NCBI GenBank assembly: GCA_035540495.1
Contig: DATLGL010000036.1
Coordinates: 13,339-77,338 of the forward strand
Direction: 5' to 3'
Origin: DASVEG01 sp035540495
GTDB taxonomy: Bacteria > Actinomycetota > Acidimicrobiia > Acidimicrobiales > CADCTF01
Length of the DNA: 64,000 nucleotides
Under the pieces are notes generated by a model that worked only from the letters and a program-made list of their open reading frames with translations, ran no database searches and had not been told where the DNA came from. A program made the translations under genes and the position numbers. Positions 17,100-24,022 of this stretch are shown one piece after another; within the stretch, counting starts at the first letter, position 1; the number at the start of each line of letters is the position of its first letter.

Positions 17100-17822
17100 T
17101 CAGCGCCGAGCGAGCTCCGAGAGCAGCGACGCCAGCTCATCCGGCTTCGACCACATCGGCCAGTGGCTCGTCGGAAGATCGACCCACTCGACGTTCCGCA
17201 GCTCGGGGATGCCGGCGAGCCACGGCCAGTCGCTCTCGAACGCCGCCTTCTTCAGCTGCTCCGACGGGAACCCGGTGCAGATGATCGTCGTAGGGATGTC
17301 GCGCCGATCGTCGTTCGTCAGATCGACCTGACCTCGCAGGACGCCTCCCGGCACCGGCACGGCACGGCGCCGGAAGGCGTCGATGTGGTCGGCAGACAAT
17401 CCATCGAGGTTCTCCTCCTCCTCGATCTCGTCCCACGCCAGCGGCTTCTCGACGTCGGTGAACCCTGGATCGAGCGCGCCCTTCCCGGCCGCGGAGTCGA
17501 CGTAGACCATCCTGGCTATCCGATCGGGTACGCGGTCGCTCGCGGCGTACCCGCTGAACCCGGACGCACTGTGGACGACGAGCACGACGCGATCACCAGT
17601 GGCCCGCACCCCCTCGACGATCGCGTCGACGTGGTCGGCGAGCGTCACCGCTGAACGGTCGGATGCGACGTCCTCGAGACCGGGGAGCGTCAACGCCGTG
17701 ACGTCGTGCCCGCCGGCACGAAGACGATCCGCCACCTCGTCCCACGCCCACGCTCCGAGCCAGAAGCCGGGGACCAGAACGATCGGACGTCCGACGCGGG
17801 CGGTGCTGCTCGAGGCCGTCAC
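17100..17822 (-). CDS. alpha/beta-fold hydrolase
   Basis: The 240-residue enzyme has the hydrolase layout: PIVLVPGFWLGAWAWDEVADRL (oxyanion region), the nucleophile elbow VLVVHSASGFSG (G/H-x-S-x-G with Ser in HSAS), and a C-terminal His in LPTSHWPMWSKPDEL. The nucleophile motif VHSASG is that of the MhpC/methylesterase-like hydrolases acting on esters. Start GTG 17822 gives a normal family N-terminus. The longer open frame upstream is a shadow of the hemerythrin gene on the other strand. It is divergent from the hemerythrin gene (130 bp), monocistronic, and of unknown substrate. Confidence 0.85.
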   Translation of the reverse strand: MTASSSTARVGRPIVLVPGFWLGAWAWDEVADRLRAGGHDVTALTLPGLEDVASDRSAVTLADHVDAIVEGVRATGDRVVLVVHSASGFSGYAASDRVPDRIARMVYVDSAAGKGALDPGFTDVEKPLAWDEIEEEENLDGLSADHIDAFRRRAVPVPGGVLRGQVDLTNDDRRDIPTTIICTGFPSEQLKKAAFESDWPWLAGIPELRNVEWVDLPTSHWPMWSKPDELASLLSELARR

Positions 17823-17939
17823 GCCGGAGACACTGCCACGCGCTCGTCGGGGGAACCTGGAACCTGGGCGGACGTTCGAAGCGATGGCGAGGCGCAGACC
17901 GGTTGAACCCGCAGAAGCTGGGGGTACACGGGCGTTGAC

Positions 17940-17947
17940 AAGGAGGT
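17940..17947 (+). promoter_or_regulatory. perfect Shine-Dalgarno AAGGAGGT for the hemerythrin gene
   Basis: AAGGAGGT ends four bases before GTG 17952. It is the strongest ribosome site in the window, which fixes the start and suggests high expression. Confidence 0.75.
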
Positions 17948-17951
17948 AACA

Positions 17952-18527
17952 GTGGACGCCCTTGACCTGCTGGCCGCAGACCACAACCGCGTGCGCGGGC
18001 TCTTCACCCGCTTCAAGGCCGCGAAGGAGAACGATGATCTCGACGAGATGACCGTTCTGTGCAACGTGATCCTCAACGAGCTCGACGTGCACACGACGAT
18101 CGAGGAAGAGATCTTCTACCCGGCCCTCCACGACGTGAACGACGACATCCACGAGTCGATCACCGAGGGCTACGAGGAGCACCACGTCGCCGAGGGCGTG
18201 ATGGACGAGCTCAAGGCGATGGAGCCGAACACCGAAGACTGGGCCGCCAAGGTGACGGTGCTGATCGAGAACATCGAGCACCACGCCGAAGAGGAGGAGT
18301 CGAACCTCTTCCCGCTCGTCCGAAAGGCGACGACGCAGGAAGACCGCGAGGCGCTCGCCCACCGGATGGAGGCGCGCAAGCAGGAGCTGGGCGCCCCGAC
18401 GCTGGCCGACAAGATCGACCTCACCAAGGAGGAGCTGATGGAGCTCGCCAAGGAACAGGAGATCTCCGGCCGCTCGAAGATGAGCCAGGAGGAGCTGGCC
18501 GCAACCGTCGCACCGCCCACTTCCTGA
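17952..18527 (+). CDS. hemerythrin-domain (HHE) protein with C-terminal Rho_N-like segment
   Basis: The 191-residue protein has an HHE hemerythrin domain over residues 1-125. Its di-iron ligands are His (LAADHNRVRG), His/Glu (DVHTTIEEEIFYP), His (EGYEEHHVAEG) and His/Glu (IEHHAEEEESNLFP). The last 50 residues (LTKEELMELAKEQEISGRSK, MSQEELA) resemble the Rho termination factor N-terminal domain, a small helical module found as an appendix on many proteins. Such proteins bind O2 or NO, or store or sense iron. The very strong ribosome site implies abundance. It is followed 34 bp later by a flavin-type split-barrel protein. Confidence 0.88.
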   Translation: MDALDLLAADHNRVRGLFTRFKAAKENDDLDEMTVLCNVILNELDVHTTIEEEIFYPALHDVNDDIHESITEGYEEHHVAEGVMDELKAMEPNTEDWAAKVTVLIENIEHHAEEEESNLFPLVRKATTQEDREALAHRMEARKQELGAPTLADKIDLTKEELMELAKEQEISGRSKMSQEELAATVAPPTS

Positions 18528-18561
18528 ACGACGGTCGAGCAGGGCGCGCCGCGCGTCGGAG

Positions 18562-19056
18562 ATGATGCGGGCGATGAACTCCCTCGAGCAGACCGCCGCC
18601 GCATTCGTCGAGATGGCCCATCGCATCGTGTGGGCACCGGCCGCCACGGTCGACGCGGACAACCGTCCGTGGACGCGCGTTCTCCATCCGCTGTGGACGT
18701 GGGACGGCGCCGAGTTGACCGGCATCGTGGCGACGAGCCCGCTGTCGTTGAAGCGCCGTCACATCGACGCGCACCCGTACGTCTCGTTCACCTACTGGCA
18801 GGCGAACCACGACACGTGCACGGCGCGGTGCGACGTCGAATGGGATCTGAGCGACGAGGGTCGCACGGCCGGATGGGAGGCCTTCGCGTCGGCGCCCGCT
18901 CCGGTCGGCTACGACCCCTCGATCATTCCTGGTTGGGACAGCCCGACCTCACCCGGTTTCGGCATCCTCAAGCTCCGGCCGCGCTGGCTCCACGTCATGC
19001 CGGGCACCGTGATGCTCGCCGGACAGGGCGAGGCGCTGCACTGGTCGGCGAGGTGA
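18562..19056 (+). CDS. pyridoxamine 5'-phosphate oxidase-like FMN/F420-binding split-barrel protein
   Basis: The 164-residue protein (first ATG 18562; ATG 18574 also possible) has the small PPOX split-barrel layout: AHRIVWAPAATVDADNRPWTRVLHPLWTWD, GIVATSPLSLKRRHIDAHPYVSFTYW, then a C-terminal LKLRPRWLHV strand. Members bind FMN, F420, heme or biliverdin. Nothing here decides which cofactor is used. It is downstream of and co-directional with the hemerythrin gene (34 bp), so a shared operon is likely. It converges with the DsrE-like gene, 21 bp apart. Confidence 0.75.
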   Translation: MMRAMNSLEQTAAAFVEMAHRIVWAPAATVDADNRPWTRVLHPLWTWDGAELTGIVATSPLSLKRRHIDAHPYVSFTYWQANHDTCTARCDVEWDLSDEGRTAGWEAFASAPAPVGYDPSIIPGWDSPTSPGFGILKLRPRWLHVMPGTVMLAGQGEALHWSAR

Positions 19057-19077
19057 CGGAGCCCCGAACGAGGCGCC

Positions 19078-19545
19078 TCAGGTGAAGATGATCTGGCCGC
19101 CGGCTGCGAGCTCGTAGAACTCACCGACGGTGATGATGTCGTGTACCTCGGGGATGAAGTCGTTCTTCTCCATGCCGAAGAGCTCGACGGACGCCTTGCA
19201 CGCATAGAGCCCGGCGCCCGTGTCGGCGATCATCTCGATGAACTCCGGGATGGGCGGGATGTCGAGCTCTTCCATCTTGTGGTTGAAGTACTTCGTCATC
19301 ATCACGGACACCCCCGGGATGCCACCGAGCACGGTCGGCACGTGCAGGCCCGGATTGCCGACGGTGGCCACCTTGATGTGGTCGTGGCGGGCCTTGTGGA
19401 TCGCGTCGAGGCCGAAGAAGGTGAAGAAGAGGTTCGCCTCCATTCCCTCCGCCCGCGCGCCGTTCGCGAGGATCAGGCCCGGGTAGACGCCGTCGAGCGA
19501 TCCCCTCGAGATGATGATCGACACCTTGGTCAGCTGGTCAGCCAT
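19078..19545 (-). CDS. DsrE-family (DsrE2-like) sulfur-carrier protein
   Basis: The 155-residue protein is a DsrE/DsrF-like fold: SIIISRGSLDGVYPGLILANGARAEG, FFTFFGLDAIHKARHD, and the conserved active-site Cys116 in GAGLYACKASVELFGM (family sequence ACxxS). DsrE-type proteins carry sulfane sulfur as a persulfide on this cysteine and pass it to TusE/DsrC-like partners. It is the last gene of a three-gene minus-strand operon after the SQR and TusE-like genes (9 bp from the latter). That context points to a role in cytoplasmic handling of sulfur produced by the SQR. There is no signal peptide. Confidence 0.85.
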   Translation of the reverse strand: MADQLTKVSIIISRGSLDGVYPGLILANGARAEGMEANLFFTFFGLDAIHKARHDHIKVATVGNPGLHVPTVLGGIPGVSVMMTKYFNHKMEELDIPPIPEFIEMIADTGAGLYACKASVELFGMEKNDFIPEVHDIITVGEFYELAAGGQIIFT

Positions 19546-19554
19546 CGGGTCCTC

Positions 19555-19872
19555 CTAGATGCAGCCGCGGGGCTTGGGGATGCCTGCGATCCGCGCGGCG
19601 ACCTTCGCCGGCCCCTTCGGGAAGAGCTGGTAGAGCTCCTTGACCGACACGCCGGACGTCTTGCCGAGAACGCGAACCGTTGGGCCGGTCCCCTTCTCGA
19701 AGAACTCCCTGCGCATGAAGCGGATGACGGTCCAGTGCGCGTCGGTGAGCACATCGATGCCCTCACGCTGCGCGAGCTCCGGAACCATCTCCTCGGACCA
19801 GGAGGTCGGGTCGACGAAGAACCCCTCGTCGTTGAGTTCGACCTCGCGCGCAGCCAGAGTGGCGGTGGTCAT
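19555..19872 (-). CDS. TusE/DsrC-family sulfur relay protein
   Basis: The 105-residue protein has the DsrC/TusE fold pattern (VDPTSWSEEMVPELAQREG...HWTVIRFMRREFFE) and the diagnostic C-terminal arm KVAARIAGIPKPRGCI, ending with the penultimate Cys104 that carries sulfur. The second cysteine of bona fide DsrC, 11 residues upstream, is replaced by Ala93. It is therefore a single-cysteine TusE/RspA-like form, which cannot form the intramolecular disulfide of DsrC in sulfite reductase cycles. Its ATG overlaps the SQR stop (ATGA), so the genes are translationally coupled. Probable role: accept sulfane sulfur from the DsrE-like protein. Confidence 0.88.
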   Translation of the reverse strand: MTTATLAAREVELNDEGFFVDPTSWSEEMVPELAQREGIDVLTDAHWTVIRFMRREFFEKGTGPTVRVLGKTSGVSVKELYQLFPKGPAKVAARIAGIPKPRGCI

Positions 19873-21125
19873 GGCATCTCCTTCTGAGCAACGGGTACTC
19901 GTTTTCCTGCCACCGGCATCGCCGCGCCGACGCCGGGTACGTCGCGTCCGGGCAGCAGCGCGTGCCAGTAGAACGGCTCGAACAGGCGCTTCGCGAGGTG
20001 GTTGGCGCGCGACTCCTTGAGTAGCGGCAGGCCGACCATCGACGGGTAGCGCCCGGGCAGCGGCTCCTGCTCGTAGTTGAAGTCGATCAGCAGCGCCTTG
20101 CCGTGCCCGGTCTCGACGAAGCAGTTCGCGTGGCCGTCGAAGGTCTCGACGAGCGGCTCGCCGTCGAGGAACCGGACGATGTTCTCGACCACGGTCTCGC
20201 CGGCGAAGTGCGCCACCGATCCTGCTTTCGATGCGGGAATGGCCGCCGCGTCGCCGACGACGAATACCTCTGGCGCAGCCTTCGACTGCAGGGTTCGCTC
20301 GTCGGCCGGGACGAAGTCGAGCTCGTCGCCGAGCCCGGCCGAACGCCCGACGAACTCGGCGCCGCCGTGGAGCGGCACCACCACCGCGAGGTCGAACGCG
20401 AGCGACCGGCCGTCATAGCTCGTGAGTGAGCGTCCGCTGCCATCGACCTCGCCGGTGTTGAACTCCGTCACCAGCTCGATCCCACGCTGCGACAGCAGGT
20501 CGCCGAGGTGCGCTGCAGCGACGGGCTTGGTGAACGCTGCGTCGAGAGGCGTGGCGTAGGTGATGTCGACCTTCTCTCGGATGCCCCGCCTGGTGAAGTA
20601 GGAGTCGGCGAGGAAGCAGAACTCGAGCGGCGCGACGGGGCACTTGATCGGCAGATCGACCACGTTCACGACGAGCCGGCCGCCGTCGAAGGTCGCCAGC
20701 GCGCCGGCGAGCGCGCCTGCCCCTTGGGGCGTGTAGAAGGTGAAGACGTCGCTCATCCATCCAGGGCCGGTGAGGCCCGGCGTCTCGTCGGGCAGCAGCC
20801 GAGCACCGGAGGCGACGACCAACACGTCGTACCGCACGCTCGAGCCGTCACCCAGATGGACGACTCTGTCCTCGATGTCGACCCGGTCGACGGTCTGCCT
20901 CCGGAAGGAGATGCCGTCGCGCAGCTGGCGCCCCCGCGGCCGCACGATGTCGTCGGGGTCGGCGAGCCCGAAGGGCACGAACAGCAGCCCCGGTTGGTAC
21001 ACGTGGCGATCGTCTTGATCGACCACAACCACCTCGAGCTCACCGAGGCGGAACCGGCGACGGAGCCGGTTGGCGACCAGCGTCCCGCCGGTGCCGCCGC
21101 CGAGGACGACCACTCGTCGTGTCAT
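19869..21125 (-). CDS. sulfide:quinone oxidoreductase-like FAD enzyme
   Basis: The 418-residue flavoprotein has two dinucleotide-binding parts: VVVLGGGTGGTLVANRL at the N-terminus and VFVVGDAAAIP near residue 288. Two cysteines sit where SQR uses its catalytic pair: Cys162 in LPIKCPVAPLEFC, and Cys335 in FDGHANCFVETGHGKALLI, which aligns with the YDGYTSCP region of SQR. This supports true sulfide or persulfide oxidation rather than NADH dehydrogenase activity. The final residues (RVPVAQKEMP) offer a short membrane-interacting tail. It is first in the SQR - TusE - DsrE operon. It is divergent from the SDR gene, with an imperfect inverted repeat in the 70-bp promoter gap. Confidence 0.85.
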   Translation of the reverse strand: MTRRVVVLGGGTGGTLVANRLRRRFRLGELEVVVVDQDDRHVYQPGLLFVPFGLADPDDIVRPRGRQLRDGISFRRQTVDRVDIEDRVVHLGDGSSVRYDVLVVASGARLLPDETPGLTGPGWMSDVFTFYTPQGAGALAGALATFDGGRLVVNVVDLPIKCPVAPLEFCFLADSYFTRRGIREKVDITYATPLDAAFTKPVAAAHLGDLLSQRGIELVTEFNTGEVDGSGRSLTSYDGRSLAFDLAVVVPLHGGAEFVGRSAGLGDELDFVPADERTLQSKAAPEVFVVGDAAAIPASKAGSVAHFAGETVVENIVRFLDGEPLVETFDGHANCFVETGHGKALLIDFNYEQEPLPGRYPSMVGLPLLKESRANHLAKRLFEPFYWHALLPGRDVPGVGAAMPVAGKRVPVAQKEMP

Positions 21126-21146
21126 GCATCCAGCGAACCTGGCTGA

Positions 21147-21190
21147 AGGTCACCCGCCCAGAGGCGAACGTCACGATCTCGGGTAGACCT
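21147..21190. promoter_or_regulatory. imperfect inverted repeat, candidate operator between the SQR operon and SDR gene
   Basis: AGGTCACCCG (21147-21156) is mirrored by CGGGTAGACCT (21180-21190), with one extra base in the right arm and 23 bp between arms. It fills the 70-bp divergent control region, so it could be an operator for a sulfur- or redox-sensing repressor. No regulator gene is adjacent, so its protein partner is unknown. Confidence 0.35.
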
Positions 21191-21195
21191 CAGCG

Positions 21196-22212
21196 GTGGC
21201 AACCAAGAAGACGACAGGGATCACCGTCGCGGTCACCGGCCCCACCGGCACGTTCGGCTTCGGGCTGATCCCGCTCCTGCAGAACGATCACCGGATCCGG
21301 CGCATCATCGGCATCGCTCGGCGCCCCTTCGATCCGAACGAGCACGGCTGGTCGAAGATGGAGTACCGGCAGGGCGACGTACGTGATCCCGCCGCGCTCG
21401 AGGCTGCGTTCGACGGTGCCGACGTGGTGGTCCATCTCGCCTTCCTCATCACCGGCAACGCGCCCCGCGAGACCATTCGAGAGATCAACATCGACGGGAC
21501 GCTCAACACGTTCCGAGCCGCGGCCGAGGCCGGAGCGAAGCGCTTCGTGTACGCATCGTCGGTCGCTGCATATGGCTTCCACGCCGACAACCCGATCGGG
21601 ATGACCGAGGAGTGGCCGACGCGGCCCGCTGACCGGCTCTTCTACGCCCAGGAGAAGGCCGAGATCGAGCGCCTCCTCGACGACGAGTCGGCCAAGCACC
21701 CCGACCTCGGCCTGTACCTGCTGCGGCCACCGATCGTGCTCGGACCGCACGCGCTCGGCGCGAAGGACGTGTTGCCAGGGCCGCTCGACAAGATCGGGGC
21801 GCGGCTGGCATCGGCGCTGCTGCCGCTCCGCGTGCCCGTACCCGCGATCGTGCCGAACCTGCCCGTGCAGTTCATCCACGAGGACGACGTCGGCCAGGCG
21901 TTCCTGCTCTGCATCGTCGGCAAGGGCGAGCCGGGCGCTTACAACATCACTGGCGACGGGGTGATGACCGGTGCCGAGGTCGCTCGCGAGCTCGGCATCG
22001 CTGCGATCCCGTTCCCGGCCGGGATCGTCCATCGCGCGGCCCGTCTCGTGAGCCACCTCCCCGTGCCGACGCCGCCCCAGGCCGAGTGGCTGGAGGCTGC
22101 GTCGCAGCCGGCGATCATGGATGCGTCGAAGGCGAAGCGGGAGCTGGGGTGGACGCCGCGCTACACGAGCGTCGAGGCGCTGCGCGACACGATCAAGCGA
22201 CTGACTGCCTGA
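21196..22212 (+). CDS. extended SDR NAD(P)-dependent epimerase/dehydratase
   Basis: The 338-residue protein (GTG start) has the extended SDR layout: nucleotide loop GPTGTFGFGLIPLL, VVVHLAFL (downstream strand), the catalytic Ser region YASSVAAYG, and the YxxxK pair in FYAQEKAEIERLL, then the C-terminal substrate half. The motif arrangement is that of NAD-dependent sugar epimerases and reductases, but the substrate is not predictable. It has no other gene in its transcription unit and is divergent from the SQR operon. Its stop lies within a hairpin that precedes the convergent PPOX gene. Confidence 0.8.
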   Translation: MATKKTTGITVAVTGPTGTFGFGLIPLLQNDHRIRRIIGIARRPFDPNEHGWSKMEYRQGDVRDPAALEAAFDGADVVVHLAFLITGNAPRETIREINIDGTLNTFRAAAEAGAKRFVYASSVAAYGFHADNPIGMTEEWPTRPADRLFYAQEKAEIERLLDDESAKHPDLGLYLLRPPIVLGPHALGAKDVLPGPLDKIGARLASALLPLRVPVPAIVPNLPVQFIHEDDVGQAFLLCIVGKGEPGAYNITGDGVMTGAEVARELGIAAIPFPAGIVHRAARLVSHLPVPTPPQAEWLEAASQPAIMDASKAKRELGWTPRYTSVEALRDTIKRLTA

Positions 22213-22230
22213 CGTTCTGGCCTGTCAGGC
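22207..22230. terminator. hairpin between convergent SDR and PPOX genes
   Basis: GCCTGAC (22207-22213) and GTCAGGC (22224-22230) form a 7-bp stem with a 10-nt loop. It lies directly between the two convergent stops, and the SDR TGA is in the left arm. It has no T tract, so termination strength is uncertain. Confidence 0.4.
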
Positions 22231-22245
22231 GTAGGCCGCGGGTGG

Positions 22246-22608
22246 TCAGCCGATGATGCGGACGCAGCTGGCCAGATCGGCGCTCGCGCCGGCCACGCGA
22301 TGGAGCACCGCGGTCGTCGGCGTGATGGTGACCCGCTCCGCCTCGTCGTCGACTGCTGCGGTGCCGTCGACGATCAGGCTGTAGTCGCGTCCCTCCGGTG
22401 CCGGCCAGAGCAGGGTGACGGCCGGTCGTGCGGTCGCGTTGCGTCGAGTCGTGCGGCCGGCGTCGATCGCTATCGCGCCGCCGTCGGCGCTGGCTCGTAC
22501 CGACACGACGTGCGGCATCGCGTCGTCGCCGCAGGTGATGGCGTACGGCGCACCCGGGTACTCGGCGATGCGCGCCAACAGCGCTTCGAGCTCGACGGCG
22601 ACACTCAT
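22246..22608 (-). CDS. small PPOX-type split-barrel protein (F420/FMN-dependent oxidoreductase-like)
   Basis: The 120-residue protein is a small flavin-type split barrel: LEALLARIAEYPGAPYAITCG, HVVSVRASADGGAIAIDAGRTTRRNATARP, VTLLWPAPEGRDYSLIVDG. The family includes F420-dependent reductases and FMN-binding proteins. Which cofactor applies is not decidable. On the minus strand a TACCGT hexamer (plus-strand positions 22616-22621) lies 7 nt before the ATG with no ribosome site, so it may be leaderless. It converges with the SDR gene and is divergent from the patatin gene. Confidence 0.72.
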   Translation of the reverse strand: MSVAVELEALLARIAEYPGAPYAITCGDDAMPHVVSVRASADGGAIAIDAGRTTRRNATARPAVTLLWPAPEGRDYSLIVDGTAAVDDEAERVTITPTTAVLHRVAGASADLASCVRIIG

Positions 22609-22628
22609 GCGGCGAACGGTAGCTGCCC

Positions 22629-22654
22629 TAGGGTCCCGGGATCCTCGAAAGGAG
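22629..22654 (+). promoter_or_regulatory. promoter and ribosome site of the patatin gene
   Basis: A TAGGGT hexamer (22629-22634) could be the -10 element, and AAAGGAG (22648-22654) four bases before ATG 22659 is a good ribosome site. Unlike several neighbours, this gene therefore appears to have a leader. Confidence 0.4.
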
Positions 22655-22658
22655 CACC

Positions 22659-23549
22659 ATGTCGCGAGCGCTCGTTCTCAGCGGTGGAGGCAGTGTCGGC
22701 ATCGCCTGGCAGTCGGGCCTGGTCGTCGGGCTGAAGCGCGCCGGCGTCGAACTGAGCGAAGCCGACTTCATCGTCGGCACGTCAGCAGGGTCCGCGGTGG
22801 GCGCGCAGCTCGCGTCGGGCGTCGACCTCGAGGAACGCCTCCAGCGCTACAGCCGCGACTCCGAATCGGATTCGCGCGGGTCGGGCGGCAGCGGAGGCGG
22901 AGCCGCGATGGCGGAGAACCTCGCCCGTCTCATGACGGTGATGGCCGGCGTCGACGACCACGAGACGGAGGAAGCCGGACGCGCCGCCATCGGCAAGTTC
23001 GCCCTCGAGGCGCAGGCGCTGCCGGAGGACCGCTTCGTCGCCGGCTTCTCGGAGCTCGCGGACAAGGCGTGGCCAGACCGTTACGCCTGCACCGCTGTGG
23101 ATGCAGAAACCGGGGAGTTCGTCGTCTGGGACGCAGCGGCCGGGGCACCGCTCGACCGAGCGGTGGCGTCGAGCTGCGCGGTCCCCGGCATCTTCGAGCC
23201 GATCACGATCAACGGCCGCCGCTACATCGACGGCGGGATGCGCTCGGGAACGAACGCCGATCTCGCGGCTGGCCACGACGTGGTCGTTCTGCTCACGCTG
23301 ATGGACCCGGAACGGATGAGGACCGTCAGCCCGGAGCGGGCTGCGCGCTACCTCAAGAGGATCGAGCGGGAGCTCGACGTCTTGACCAGCGGTGGCGCCA
23401 CCGTCGAGATGATCGCGCCGAACGACGCCGCTGCCGCGGTCATGGGGTTCAACCTCATGGACGCGTCGCTCGCACCCGCCGCCGCTGAGGCGGGACTCCG
23501 CCAAGCGTCGAGCGTCGCCGATCGCGTCGGCTCCGTCTGGGGCGGCTGA
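22659..23549 (+). CDS. patatin-like phospholipase
   Basis: The 296-residue protein carries the patatin motifs: oxyanion loop SGGGSVGIAWQSG, the nucleophile elbow VGTSAGSAVG with Ser42, and the catalytic Asp in IDGGMRSGTNAD near residue 190. It is a cytoplasmic serine/aspartate lipid acyl hydrolase. A glycine/serine-rich insertion (DSRGSGGSGGGAAMAE) follows the first helical region. The next gene begins 5 bp after its stop. The substrate is unknown; such enzymes act on phospholipids or neutral acyl esters. Confidence 0.85.
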   Translation: MSRALVLSGGGSVGIAWQSGLVVGLKRAGVELSEADFIVGTSAGSAVGAQLASGVDLEERLQRYSRDSESDSRGSGGSGGGAAMAENLARLMTVMAGVDDHETEEAGRAAIGKFALEAQALPEDRFVAGFSELADKAWPDRYACTAVDAETGEFVVWDAAAGAPLDRAVASSCAVPGIFEPITINGRRYIDGGMRSGTNADLAAGHDVVVLLTLMDPERMRTVSPERAARYLKRIERELDVLTSGGATVEMIAPNDAAAAVMGFNLMDASLAPAAAEAGLRQASSVADRVGSVWGG

Positions 23550-23554
23550 TCGTC

Positions 23555-24022
23555 GTGGCAGCCGAGCTCGAACCGCCCGCTCTCGCGGCACTCGTCGATG
23601 CGGCGGAGCGGCCGCGCACCGACGACTGGAGCTTCCGCGCTGCCGTGACCCGCTACGCGCAGCCGGAGCCGCAACGGGCCAGTGAGGTCATCGAGCTCCT
23701 CCGCCGGATCGAGGCATGGCTCCGCCCCCACCACAAGCACCTCGAGGCGCACGGCCACGATGTGTGGGCAGCAGTCGAGCGTTCGGACCCGGCGGCCGCC
23801 GGCGATGCGCACGACGTCGTGACCTCGTCGATCGTCGACGTCATGCGGGCGCTCCGCGACCTCGACGCGCTGGGCGACGTCCTCGCAGCCTGGGCGGCCG
23901 CTCCGTCGTCCGAGCGGCCCGACGCCGCCGTCGACGAGGCGGTCGCGGACGTCCGCCGTCGCATCGACGCGGCCGGCGTCCCGTACGAGGAGCGCCCGCC
24001 AGGGCCTAGGAACCGGGGCTGA
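23555..24022 (+). CDS. hypothetical helical protein, co-transcribed with the patatin gene
   Basis: The 155-residue protein (GTG start, 5 bp after the patatin stop) is Ala/Arg/Asp rich and almost entirely helical (EVIELLRRIEAWLRPHHKHL, DVMRALRDLDALGDVLAAWA). I see no signal peptide, membrane segment or catalytic motif and do not recognise the family. Tight spacing to the patatin gene suggests a shared transcript and perhaps a partner role. Its last 17 bp overlap the end of the convergent beta-lactamase-like gene. Confidence 0.6.
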   Translation: MAAELEPPALAALVDAAERPRTDDWSFRAAVTRYAQPEPQRASEVIELLRRIEAWLRPHHKHLEAHGHDVWAAVERSDPAAAGDAHDVVTSSIVDVMRALRDLDALGDVLAAWAAAPSSERPDAAVDEAVADVRRRIDAAGVPYEERPPGPRNRG

